Shown piece after piece: positions 10,003 through 18,974 of a stretch of 34,037 nt of DNA. Source of the DNA: Phaeoceros laevis (taxonomy: Eukaryota; Anthocerotophyta; Anthocerotopsida; Notothyladales). The notes under the pieces were generated by a model. The model searched no databases, was not told the DNA's origin, and saw only the letters and a list, made by a program, of their open reading frames with translations. How positions within the stretch are numbered: the first letter of the stretch is position 1; every line of letters starts with the position of its first letter. The position numbers were made by a program, and so were the translations under genes. The DNA is taken from NCBI GenBank assembly GCA_049999765.1, contig JBNGIQ010009420.1, forward strand, positions 1-34,037, given 5' to 3'.

Positions 10003-10449
10003 CTACAAGCCTGACATCTCCGCCGCCACCTCAGGACATCTCCAAAAGGGAGCATACCTGAACACTAGGTTACCCTCTGCATCACTGTGAGCGGATTCGA
10101 GAATCAAAGCGAGACCTGGACACGGCGACAGCCTGCGGAAACCTTCTGCATCAGAAGCTGAAGGCAACCCCCGGAGCTGCCACAACTTGCCATGCAGTGA
10201 TCTCATCTCCTGGAGAAGACGCTCCTCCCTGCCAAGCGCTGAAGACCTGCAAGCTCTTCGGGACACCGGACACCTCTCGACAAATCTTCTCTGCTCGCAG
10301 AGGGCAGCGCAAATCAGCAGTGCAAGCAGGAGCAAGAGGACGAAGCTCCCATCCAAGTGAGAAAGGCCACCAACACTCAGCATAGCTGCAATCTGTTCTG
10401 CAGACAGAGCGCATGCAAAAGCTGAGGACGGCCGAAGATTACGGTGCAA
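10003..10449 (-). CDS. Antisense ORF in the 3' region of the copia element
   Basis: An uninterrupted 148-codon frame lies on the strand opposite to gag-pol, between pol and the 3' LTR, starting at ATG 10449. The product has a probable membrane segment near residues 35-52 (FVLLLLLALLICAALC) followed by a basic, then helix-forming stretch (REERLLQEMRSLHGKLWQLR). I recognise no family. The neighbouring sense genes have many stops while this frame has none. Chance openness in GC-rich DNA is possible and I cannot test codon bias. Antisense ORFs are known from some plant Tat/Ogre-type gypsy elements but are not usual for copia. Confidence 0.33.
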   Translation of the reverse strand: MHRNLRPSSAFACALSAEQIAAMLSVGGLSHLDGSFVLLLLLALLICAALCEQRRFVERCPVSRRACRSSALGREERLLQEMRSLHGKLWQLRGLPSASDAEGFRRLSPCPGLALILESAHSDAEGNLVFRYAPFWRCPEVAAEMSGL

Positions 10450-10477
10450 ACAAGTTCACAACGGCGGGAATGCGGTC

Positions 10478-10487
10478 TAAGTGGGGC
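10478..10487 (+). promoter_or_regulatory. Polypurine tract next to the 3' LTR
   Basis: TAAGTGGGGC directly precedes the first base of the 3' LTR, the expected place for the primer of plus-strand DNA synthesis. Confidence 0.7.
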
Positions 10488-10710
10488 TAATGAAAGAGGC
10501 TGCCCTAGAATAGCCCGCTTCACGGCATTAAGTAGTTTTTAGGTTAAGTATACATACCTGCTTATACGGATACGAACCGTGCCCTAACAAACAGGCACAC
10601 ACACCAACCGTCGTACACATTCACATGACACGACCTTAAAGGCCTCACACACACTCAAAAATGTATCATGCTTCTTTCCTACGCTAAGTCTATCTGTCGA
10701 TCCTACGCTA
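10488..10710 (+). repeat. 3' LTR of the copia element (223 bp)
   Basis: Matches 3574-3805 with 11 substitutions and lacks the 9-bp AATTCAATT segment. It begins TAATG, ends CGCTA, and is followed directly by the CCTGC target duplication at 10711-10715. Confidence 0.93.
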
Positions 10711-10715
10711 CCTGC

Positions 10716-11230
10716 CTCTCAGCTGCTGGCATCCAAAACCGTTGATGCATCCCGTTGGTGGTGCGCAACGGTAGTGGAGAAAATGCGCCATTGCTACCTC
10801 TGCAAAAATTGGAGCACTTGGCTATGGCGGCCCAAGCGCAGCCACAAGCCACGATGGCCTGCAGTTTGAACTCACAGGGAAGCACCAGCAGCAGGGACAT
10901 CTGTCGGAAAAGTCGCGACACCTGGCCTGGCCTTCCCATTTCATTTGGTGCTAGTTGGAAATGGGCGCTCCATTTCCAACTCTCTTGAAACAACAACTTT
11001 TTCCGATGCATAAAACAACGTCTGCATTGTTTGCATTTTTCTTAAATGACCCTTTTTTCCCACAGTATTGTAATTTGTTTCAACACTACAAGTTGTATTC
11101 CCATCAGTGTTATTATTCATTTCCACACTAGGGGCTGCACTCCCATGGGTCCCATCAAGATGGATCTTATTGTAATTTTTATTTTCAAGCTGAATAAAGT
11201 ACATTTATTGAAGCAACATCTTCATAGTAT
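10716..11230. other. Non-coding; hairpin and degenerate ~42-55-bp repeats
   Basis: A perfect 10-bp inverted repeat (GTTGGAAATG at 10954-10963, CATTTCCAAC at 10971-10980) has a 7-base loop. From about 11040 there are degenerate units built around TTTC-ACACTA and CCCATC. A further related unit lies on the far side of the gypsy insertion at about 15350-15400 (ATTTCAATACTAGG, CAAGATGGAT), so the gypsy element probably landed in an old repeat array. No gene recognised. Confidence 0.55.
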
Positions 11231-11235
11231 AAAAC

Positions 11236-11531
11236 TGTTATGGCAAGGCTAGGTTAGTTAGGCTACCATGGTTAGGTAGCCTATAGTTAGAGCGCCATGT
11301 GTCAAGGGCTGTGTCAGGCTACGCGGCACAGCCTGGCGCTTGATCCTCTCTCCGATGAGTGACTCTAATAACGGCAGCCCGCCGCTTAACTAGGGGTAAG
11401 CTGCAGGCTCCTGCTGCTCATTGGTCCGTGCGCGACTACTGGATAGCTCGGCGGCCTCTCTCGTTTGGTTGTGTGTGTGCATATTTAATAATGCAAGTGG
11501 GTCAGGCTCGGAGCTCGAGTTCGCTGTAACA
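11236..11531 (+). repeat. 5' LTR of the gypsy element
   Basis: Starts TGTTATGG and ends TGTAACA. It aligns end to end with 14973-15267, with about 15 substitutions and a one-base length difference near 11430. Confidence 0.95.
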
Positions 11532-11533
11532 AT

Positions 11534-11545
11534 TGGTATCAGAGC
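11534..11545 (+). promoter_or_regulatory. Primer-binding site, initiator-Met tRNA
   Basis: TGGTATCAGAGC lies two bases after the 5' LTR, the same primer used by the copia element. Confidence 0.92.
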
Positions 11546-11570
11546 GCGGTTGCACGTAAGCACCGCATAA

Positions 11571-11660
11571 GCAATCCTACCGAGGAAGAGCCCCTCTTGG
11601 AACTCTTGCCCCCTAAGCAATCCTACCGAGGAAGAGCCCCTCTTGGAACTCTTGCCCCCT
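11571..11660 (+). repeat. 46-bp tandem duplication in the gypsy leader
   Basis: A 44-base sequence starting GCAATCCTACCGAGG is present at 11571-11614 and again, identical, at 11617-11660. Identity suggests it is recent relative to the LTR divergence. It lies in the untranslated leader upstream of gag. Confidence 0.9.
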
Positions 11661-11967
11661 GCTCTCCTGCCGTACGACACAGCTCTGCATATTCGCATGT
11701 ATTGGGCTGCATCATGCCACTGCCCGCCTGGACGACAGCACCTGAAGGACATTTTCCTGCTTGCTACGCATTACCAGCGGTACATTCCCGGTTTGTTGCG
11801 AATAGTATCGTTTATCATTCACAAACGAGGCGAAGTGCAGGTGTCAAAGTGGACGTCAGCGGAGAGAGGCGCATGGAGGTTGCTCTGTTTCCGTGTGGGG
11901 AGAGTTTTACATCTGACCGGTCCCGGTTCCGATCGGCTGCGAGGGCGGGTTCGAAACCTTCTCGGAC

Positions 11968-12879
11968 ATGGGGGACCATGGCTTGCCCATGGAGATGTTG
12001 GGCCAGGAGGAAGCCCTCCACGTGATCCTGAACCAGGCCGAGCAGCTCGCGTGACTTGAGGAGGTTCTCCAGCAGCACTAGATCCAGGCCGCCCGCGCGG
12101 CGGTAGAGCTGCAGGCCGGCGGAGCAGCGCAAGTGACCCAGGCCACACCAGCCTTCCACGCGGAGCAGGAGGTGACGGCAGGGTCGTCGCGACCTGGCGG
12201 AGGCCTACGGGTGCCGAAGCCAGAGTTTTTTGATGGCAGATGCGAGCCGACGGCTGTGAAGCAGTGGCTCTACCAGGTCCGCCAGTACCTGACGCTGCAG
12301 GGCGCACCTACAGCGCAACATGTGGGCTTCGCGTCAACTTTCCTATGGGGTCCGACATTGCTGTGGTAGCTCCAACGAGAGGAGCAGGTCTGGCGAGGGG
12401 AGGTGGCCCCATTAGCGGATGTGGACGGGTTCGCCGACGGCGTGCGCGAGCAGTTCATGCCGGTCCAAGGATGGGAGGCCACAAGGAATCGAATTGTGGA
12501 GCTGGTGCAGAAGGGCAGTGTGAGTGCCTATTCCGAGGAATTTCTCGGTCTCGTGCTAGCAATACCGGGCATGAGCGAAGAAGAAAAGGTAGACCGCTAC
12601 AAGCGGGGTTTGAAGGCCAAGGCTCATATGGTGGTTACGCTCCGGGGTTGCCGTACACTACAGCACGCCATGACAGTGGCAAGTCAGGTGGACGCTCTGC
12701 ATGGTGCCCGATCGTGGAGGCCGGGTTACGGGTATGGTCCCCGCCCCCCACGACCAGCTGGAGAAGGACACGTGCCTATGGAGCTTGGCCAGATGCGAGA
12801 GCTCAACGGCGACTGCTTTAATTGCGGGGAATGGGGGCATCGTTCGAGCGATTGCCCACAGGCCTCAGCTTGTTCCTGA
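11968..12879 (+). pseudogene. gag: Gypsy gag
   Basis: One frame runs from ATG 11968 to TGA 12877-12879 with three internal stops: TGA 12052 (CGA candidate), TAG 12079 (CAG candidate) and TAG 12367. It has the retrotransposon gag layout: a helical N-terminus (NQAEQLA), a capsid region (FFDGRCEPTAVKQWLYQVRQYL, shown here only in part: VKQWLYQVRQYL; then FADGVREQFMP and GSVSAYSEEFLGL), and a CCHC zinc knuckle CFNCGEWGHRSSDC at 12814-12855. A Gly/Arg-rich stretch follows in another frame at 12882-12938, so a frameshift sits near 12870. The product would coat element RNA in cytoplasmic particles. Confidence 0.88.
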
Positions 12880-14195
12880 GGTCGTGGCGTTGGTAGGGGA
12901 GCTGGAGGCGGTCGCGGAAGAGGACGCCGTCCATAGGAGGTACAAGGAATGCAACCCCGACGGCAGCTACATCAGATCGAGGAGGCGGAAAACTGCATCC
13001 CTCAGCCCGAGGGGTGAAGGTCGAGGGTTCTAAAAACCCCAACCAAGCAGGCTACGGTAGGATCAGCAGCCTGTTCAAGGTGCATGGTAGATTGAATGGT
13101 AGAGCATGCGTGTTTTTGATGGACTGTGGCGCTACAAGTAATTTCTTGTCCCTTCGATTTGCTCAAGCACATGGGTTCCTAACGAAAAAGGAGTGTGGAA
13201 GTGTAAGCTTTGGGGATGGGCACCATGCGGCTGAGGTCTCCAGGCTTAGCAAGCGTCTCAATGTGAGGATTGGAGACCACCGAGAACACTTGGAGTTTGT
13301 TGCCACCACACTGGACCGAGGATATGATGCCATCCTCGGCATGCCCTGGCTGGAATTTCACGATCCCTGGCAGGAGTCACATGGAGCACAAGGGAACTGG
13401 TTCTTACTTTGGGAGGCAGGCAAGTGGTGATCCAGGGAGGACAACCGCGCACCCTATTTGGCCAAGCAGCTCCTTAGATCCATCACGTTGGTGAGAAAGT
13501 TATTCGCCAAGACCTGAAACAGAAGGGCACGGAATTCCTACTATTTTTCATCAGACAAAAGGATAAGACGGTGCATCAAGCTAACAGTGTGCATGACCCT
13601 AAATTGCAGCAACTTTTGGGAGAGTTTACAGATGTTCTTGTCGATGGACTACCACCAGGGCTACCTCCAAACAGGCACTGTGACCACCAGATTGAACTAC
13701 CGCCAGGGGATCATAGGCCACCACATCGACCTACGTACAAGATGTCCCTAGCAGAGCTTCAAGAGGGTTTAGGGTTTAGGGTTTAGGCTAAGACATAGAT
13801 CGAGAATTTGCTGGCTAAAGGTTATATCCGTCCTTCACGCTCCCCCTATGGCGCCCCTATTGTACTAGGAAGAAGAACGAGGGTCTCCACGTGTGTAGAT
13901 TATAGAGGCTTGAACAACATCACTAAACGCAATAGTTTTCCATTGCCTAGGATTGATGGGTTCTTGGAGAGTCTAACATGAGCCCAGTTTTTCTCTAAAT
14001 TGGACCTTGCAGCAGGTTACCACCAGATTTGCATCAAGGAGGGAGACATAGAAAAAACAGCCTTCAACACGAGGTACGGCCATTTCGAGTGACTGGTGAT
14101 GAGTTTTGGATTAGTAAACGCTCCTGCAACCTTTCAGGGATTGATGAATGAGGTCTTTGGCGATCTGATAGGACATGGGGTTATGGTCTAACGAG
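12880..14195 (+). pseudogene. pol: Gypsy pol, protease and N-terminal RT
   Basis: The protease region (open 13014-13430) has FLMDCGATSNFLS, with Cys where most gypsy proteases have Ser in D-S-G-A, and ends with ILGMPWL. RT begins in another frame with QQLLGEFTDVL, then the [46 protein letters not shown] and [15 protein letters not shown] motifs. It has stops at about 13788, 13979 and 14090; the last is FE-W-LVM with TGG changed to TGA. A telomere-type repeat interrupts the region at 13764-13787. RT ends just before the catalytic Y-x-DD, where sequence jumps to the integrase C-terminus near 14195. Confidence 0.9.
13764..13787 (+). repeat. Interstitial telomeric repeat (AGGGTTT)3AGG
   Basis: Twenty-four bases are a perfect run of the plant (Arabidopsis-type) telomere heptamer. 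It lies inside RT coding sequence, between SLAELQE and ENLLAKGYIRPS, where related proteins have ordinary coding sequence. It is therefore not ancestral to the element. Confidence 0.95.
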
Positions 14196-14971
14196 CGACG
14201 GAGAGGTCGAATTAGTCCATAGAGGACATGTTGCGTGCAAATGTGAGTGCTCGCCAACATCTTTGGGAAAATTTTCTGCACTTGGTGGAGTTCGCTTTTA
14301 ACAATGCATTCAATGCCTCTACCGGGGTTAGCCCTTTTTTCTTATGTGGTCAGCGCCCTCGGACTCTACTAAATGTTATTGTCCTTGTCCATGGACGTGT
14401 CCCAGCTGCCACTGATTATCTTCGATCTCGAGTTGAGGCTCTTGAGCTTGCAAGAACTCAAGTGCAGGAGGCTCAAAATCGTCAAGCACAGCAGGCCAAC
14501 CATCATCGCAGAGATGTAAATTTTCAGGAGGGTGATTTGGTCATGCTGTCCACCAGAAATCTCAATTTACCAGGAGTGCGCAAATTCACGGACAGGTGGG
14601 TTGGTCCGTTCCCGGTGACCAAAGTTATTGGTCCTACTGTGTTCCAGATCCGACTGCCTCCTCACAGCAGGATTCATAATGTTTTCCATACTTCAGTTCT
14701 TAAAGCTTATCGTGGTGTACCCCCTGCCAGGCCACCTCCCAATCTGACTTATGGGGAACCTGAATATGAAGTGGAAGCCATCCTTCAGCATTGTCAAATC
14801 AGGCGCTGCTGGCAGTTTCTCATTTTGTGGAAGGATTACCCTCTGTCCGATGCCACCTGGGAACCGTTGGCAAATTTGGAGCATTGCCAGGAGCTGCTTA
14901 CTGCTTACGCCCGTCGGCATCAACTCACTGTGCCTGGCTTCGAGGGCAAAGCCTCCGCCCCCCGGGAGTAG
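14196..14971 (+). pseudogene. Gypsy integrase C-terminus with chromodomain
   Basis: The frame picks up at TERSN-SIEDMLR (one TAG, Arg position), then reads HLVEFAFNNAFNASTGVSPF (end of the integrase core), GDLVMLSTRNLNL and KFTDRWVGPFPV (GPY/F module), and a chromodomain at residues 180-228 of the open frame from 14228 (YEVEAILQHCQIRR, FLILWKDYPLSDATWEP). Chromodomains steer chromovirus integration to particular chromatin. The frame is open for 247 codons and stops at 14969-14971, one base before the 3' LTR. The integrase catalytic residues are in the deleted part. Confidence 0.92.
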
Positions 14972-14972
14972 T

Positions 14973-15267
14973 TGTCATGGCAAGGCTAGGTTAGTTAGGC
15001 TACCATGGTTAGGTAGCCTATAGTTAGAGCGACAGGTGTCAAGGGTTGTGTCAGGCTACGCGGCACAGCCTGGCGCTTGATCCTTTCTCCGATGAGTGAC
15101 TCTAATAACGGCAGCTCACTGCTTAACTAGGGGTAAGCGGCAGGCTCCTGCTGCTCATTGGTCGCGCGCGGCTACTGGATAGCTCGGCGGCCTCTCTCGT
15201 TTGGTTGTGTGTGTGCATTTTTAATAATGCAAGTGAGCCAGGCTCGGGGCTCGAGTTCGCTGTAACA
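14973..15267 (+). repeat. 3' LTR of the gypsy element
   Basis: Begins TGTCATGG, ends TGTAACA and is followed by AAAAC (15268-15272). The purine-rich CGGGAGTAGT directly before it may act as the polypurine tract and overlaps the pol stop codon. Confidence 0.95.
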
Positions 15268-15272
15268 AAAAC

Positions 15273-16140
15273 AATGCCTTCATTGTTTTAATATGAACAA
15301 GTTTTTTACTATTACTACTACTATATGAACAAGTTTTTTTCCTCAATATTGTCCTTTATTTCAATACTAGGTGCTACAATCTCATCAATAATCTTTCAAG
15401 ATGGATATTGTTGTGGGTGTTGTTGTGATTTCTAAGCTCAAGACGAAGACATTGCCTTCATTGTAACAAGGTTGTCAAAGATATTTACTTCAATCGGTTC
15501 ATTTGTTTCAATATTGCCTATTAGGTCTACAGTAATACGGATTTAGCATAGGCATTGTTTTGATCACCATGTCATTTGGTCCAATGTTGGCTTTTTAAAT
15601 TCTAACTAGTATGACTTCAATGTGGGCAATGCCGCAACGTCCTCATGCAAGGCAATTGCAGTGCCGTTCTTGTTTCAGTACTGCAAGAAAGGTTTGTTTC
15701 AATGTCCTATTTACAAATACATTGTAATCGTACCCAATCAATTTCTTATGAATTGGTGTTGATGCAATCTGTGCTCAAACAATGTCTCATAATAAACACT
15801 GTTACCGTGCACAAATTGTTTTAGTGCGATAGCTAATTCAATGCGGACATCAAAGCAGGGACCATGCAAAGCATAATTTCAATATCGAGAATGTTGTGAG
15901 GCCGATGCAACATTGAATCGGATGACCTGGAAGTTTGTGATGCACTACATTAGTAGACTGGGAAGGAAGTTGGTGACAAGAACAGAGCAGCCACGATGTC
16001 CCAGCAAGCTTCGGAGGTGGCATTCATGCTGGACCTTTTTTCAGTCATTCATCTTTTTGCTGCTATTGCTTTGCTACATGATTAAGGCATTTGTTCTTGA
16101 TGCTAGATCGGTATACTTGCCACAACGTAGGTTAGCAAAC
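15273..16140. other. No gene recognised; degenerate TTTCAATATTG-type repeats
   Basis: AT-rich sequence in which TTTCAATA-TTG/TGTTTCAA blocks recur at 15360, 15490, 15675 and nearby, without a strict period. An 80-codon frame at 15913-16155 shows no family motif. I see nothing that supports a gene. Confidence 0.5.
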
Positions 16141-16325
16141 ACTAACAAGCTGTGAGTTTGAGACGCATGATAGGGACAATGCACAAGTCACGACTGGGGA
16201 GGGTTTACCAAGAGTACGTCCAAAAACCCTTGCGATGAGCCCACTTGGTACTGATGAGGAGTGGGGGAGACATGGCTCACCCCCATGTACCCGTCGTGAC
16301 TCTGTTGGTTAAGTACTGGCAGTTG
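16141..16325. repeat. Dispersed repeat family, copy 1
   Basis: Core 16181-16288 aligns with 19001-19112 and more weakly with 25458-25559. Shared blocks include CACAAG, GGGTTT...AAACCC, TGCGATGAG-CCA-TTGG, ACTGATGAGGA, and ATGGCTCACCCCCATG. The left edge starts with ACTAAC and the right side has GGTTGGTTAA, both also seen around copy 2. Its nature is unknown. Confidence 0.65.
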
Positions 16326-16385
16326 GTTTACTGTCCGTGCTTTCCTTTGCAATATAAATGGCGTTGTGTCCTGTTGGAAGTTCAG

Positions 16386-16562
16386 TGCTCACCAAAAACC
16401 TGCCGCACTAGTGTAATGACTGATTGATTTTAGGGTTTGACCGGTTGGGGAAAAATCTTCCGGAAAATGTAGTGTATATAATAGTAATAGAACTAAGCAT
16501 AACCGGGAAAGATAGGGAGTGACCGGATTTCAACCGGTTGGCCAAAATGTTCTTGGTGAGCA
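16386..16562. mobile_element. MITE-like inverted-repeat element (177 bp)
   Basis: TGCTCACCAAAAAC at 16386-16399 is mirrored by GTTCTTGGTGAGCA at 16549-16562 (13 of 14 bases pair). Inside, GACCGGTTGG and CAACCGGTTGG add further internal symmetry. No clear target duplication was found, so the transposon reading is tentative. Confidence 0.4.
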
Positions 16563-17890
16563 TTGGCTGGAACCATTCACAGCATAATCAGAATATAAGG
16601 CTCTTCCAAGTAGCAATAGCAGCAGTGTGAGTTCTTGAAGCTATGTCAAGTTGCAAATGTTCAAATCAGTAAAAATGGTCTACTACCTGCAAACAGGAAT
16701 CTGAGTACTCATGTGATAGCACAAAACGTGTATTTGGCCTGCATGCTGAAAACCGCATACTGGAAATTGCATACTCATCTTTTTTGAAGCTGCGTTTTCA
16801 TCATATCTTGCGAACACGTGATCGCTTGTGGTTGCACACGCCCCGAATACGAGTCATGGAGAGACGGAGTCACATATCTGGCTGTTACCTGCACATTAGG
16901 TGTTCGTCATATACGTAAGATAGGTGTCAATACGTGTTAAGGCTACATACTTGCCACTGCCCAGACTGGGCGCCCAACATCACGGGCCAGACGGGCACAA
17001 AATCATGCTACAGAAAGGCCAGATTGGCCACCTGGCTGACTGGCATGTACAAAGACTAGTACAGTAGTTTTCTGAAAAGACTAAGACATAGTCTTGACAA
17101 CTTGTTGAGCTCGTTGGTGCATCATTGCGGCACTGTTCTTATCAAACAACAGGATTGCTGCCTCTTACAAACGTTAGTACGGGCACCCCAAGAAGCCTCG
17201 ATTTGTCGAGGTAACTTGTCATAGGACTTGAGCCTTGGTACAAGGCAGGTCCTTGTACTAGGCAATGTCACAGCTGTCGTAAGTCAAATGACTTAGGCAA
17301 GCTGTATATATGTATGAAATGCAAACACACACACACTACGTTAGCAGTATGTATGTGTTGTGTGTTACCACAAGAATGTATGTTTAAGAAAGACATGATT
17401 GTGTCCATTTTTACAATTTTACATTTGGGATGGCTTTAATGGACAGGACCTGACCATGGAAATGAGACAAGTATCCAAAATATGCTTTTGAAACCACGTG
17501 AGATGACCGGAAACAGCCGATTGCTGGTGCATTCAGGTTTGCAAGTACACAGATCATTTCTTAGATTTCTGAAATGTTCTAGAGACAAGGTAACTAAATT
17601 GGGATGAATACCCGTAATCCTTTACTACTATGAAAGGCTCTTTACCAACGTGTTAAGGATGGGTGCAGAAATGAGCTGCCAGCCTGCCAAGACTTGGCGT
17701 CCTTCTTGCCCGCCCAGAATCGCACTTAGTGAGGCATTCATGTTGAGGTTATCCTGGAAACAGCTGGAAGGCTCGTAAGCAGCCACACTGCATATTTTTC
17801 TCGTACCTCGTGCTCCTACTAGTATAGTGAATTTTTTAAGACGCAGATATTCCCAATTATTCTGCCGAGACTTTATAATGGACGGCCCAT
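16563..17890. other. No gene recognised
   Basis: No frame above 60 codons with a recognisable motif. Parts around 17090-17380 resemble 19410-19650 loosely: GGTGCATCATTGC, AAGGCAGGTCCTTGTACTAGGCAA versus AAGGGCAAGTCCTTGTCTAAG, and a GTATGTATGT plus ACACACAC stretch follow in the same order. With the dispersed repeats this suggests an old segmental duplication of about 1 kb. Confidence 0.45.
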
Positions 17891-17896
17891 TTATTC

Positions 17897-17903
17897 TATA
17901 TAA
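17897..17903 (+). promoter_or_regulatory. Candidate TATA box
   Basis: TATATAA in the context TTCTATATAAGCACCCG matches the plant TATA consensus well. About 30 bases downstream a pyrimidine-rich stretch begins (CATTGTCACTGTCTG), typical of a plant 5' leader. No convincing ORF follows, so it may drive a non-coding transcript or a decayed element. Confidence 0.4.
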
Positions 17904-17924
17904 GCACCCGTCTTAGCAGCCATT

Positions 17925-18420
17925 GTCACTGTCTGTTTCACTTCTGCCTGCCTCCCTCGTCCTCTCCTGCGTGCCTCTCCTCCTCCTTGCACCATCCCTG
18001 CTGCAAACTTTGGTCATCCCCTGCCTTCTGTGCAAACATCCAGCATTCTGTTCGCTTACCTCCTCCTGCCTACCCTTCGTTTCCTCCGCCAGTCCTTCAT
18101 TTCGTTTTTTTTCCTTGCTAGCCTTTGTCTTCCCTGCTAGCCTCCCGGTTACTCTGCAAGCATCCTTCATAGCTGGCTCTGCAGCCCTTCATGCAAATTT
18201 GGTTCTGGCAGTATCCAGAAAACCACCGCTCTCTTTAAGCCTTCGATACTCAGTTTTGTGTCGTCACTCACAGTTCGCTGCCCTTTTGGCATGTTCCCAG
18301 CTTCGTACTCCCCAATCTTTGTCTCCACCTACCTACAGCTCCCTGTACATCCAACCCAGAATATTTGCCTACCCTCAAATAACTCTATAGTGCCCTCTGA
18401 CTTGGACACATTCTCAGCAC
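17925..18420 (+). other. CT-rich tract, no supported gene
   Basis: About 500 bases strongly biased to pyrimidines on the plus strand (TCCTCTCC, CCTGCCT and CTTCCTT blocks). The 155-codon frame at 17923-18390 is an artefact-like Ser/Leu/Cys-rich translation of this bias. Similar CT-rich DNA follows a TATAT stretch at 24765-25200. Confidence 0.5.
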
Positions 18421-18689
18421 AGTAAGGTTTTGGGAAGCAAGCAGGAAGCGACGATGACCCAATAGACACCACAGCAGTCACAGGTTGAGGTCTGGAAATT
18501 TGCTAGCATATCCAACTTGTTTGTGGCCTTTGCATTTTGGTGTTCGTTCTGGAGTCCATACCTGTTGCCTTTTCGTTCTGCCTTCCATCTTTTCTGTTTG
18601 TCTTCCAGCTACTCTGCTGATCATGGAGTCTGCATTCATATAATGCATACATCCTGCTGCTCGTGCTTGCTCGGTATTTGCTCTGATTC

Positions 18690-18800
18690 AGTTGGTCTGT
18701 TACTCGTGTTTGCCCTGTATACAGGCTGCTACTCGTGTTTTGACCTGCTTACAGTCTGCTGCTCATTTTCGCCCTGCATACAGTGTGCAGCTCATGCTTG
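18690..18800 (+). repeat. Degenerate ~30-bp tandem repeat
   Basis: Units built on CTG-TACTCGTGTTT...CCTG-ATACAG recur about every 30 bases: TTACTCGTGTTTGCCCTG, CTACTCGTGTTTTGACCTG, CTGCTCATTTTCGCCCTG. The 135-codon Cys/Ser-rich frame over 18517-18924 is explained by this repeat and CT bias. Confidence 0.6.
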
Positions 18801-18974
18801 CCTTTCATTGTATGAGTTTGTGCATTGCCTTCTTGGTCTATGGAATGCCCTCCTTCCTTCCTTGTCTGCAGAATGCTCGCTTGCCTTTCAACATAGAAAT
18901 ATGTTGCTGCAAGATTACGCATAAAGCAATGTTGGTTAGAGAACGTCATACCTATATAGAATAGCTATAGGGTT

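Larger units (their letters stand above)
3574..10710 (+). mobile_element. Ty1/copia LTR retrotransposon, complete but inactive
   Basis: Two LTRs flank an internal region with, in order, a tRNA-Met primer site, an extra ORF, gag, protease, integrase, reverse transcriptase and RNase H. Integrase before RT defines copia. Flanking CCTGC repeats show one intact insertion into the PPR/OSB pseudogene region. The LTRs differ at 11 substitutions over 223 aligned bases (nine transitions) plus one 9-bp indel, about 5%. Gag-pol carries several stops and frame changes, so it cannot make its own enzymes. The spacing from the pol stop to the 3' LTR (about 620 bp) is unusually long and is described separately. 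Confidence 0.95.
11236..15267 (+). mobile_element. Ty3/gypsy chromovirus with internal deletion
   Basis: Two LTRs (296 and 295 bp, TG...CA ends) are flanked by the 5-bp target duplication AAAAC at 11231-11235 and 15268-15272. Between them are a tRNA-Met primer site, gag with a zinc knuckle, aspartic protease, the first part of RT, then the C-terminal end of integrase with a chromodomain. The domain order and chromodomain make it a chromovirus. The LTRs differ at about 15 positions plus one indel, about 5%. The catalytic end of RT, all of RNase H and the integrase core are missing, so it is non-autonomous. Confidence 0.95.

Noticed and set aside
16245-16427. 60-codon plus-strand ORF
   Set aside because: Runs across the dispersed repeat and a MITE-like terminus; no motif.
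17923-18924. 155- and 135-codon Ser/Leu/Cys-rich ORFs
   Set aside because: Produced by CT-rich sequence and a degenerate 30-bp repeat; no signal peptide-domain logic or homology recognised.
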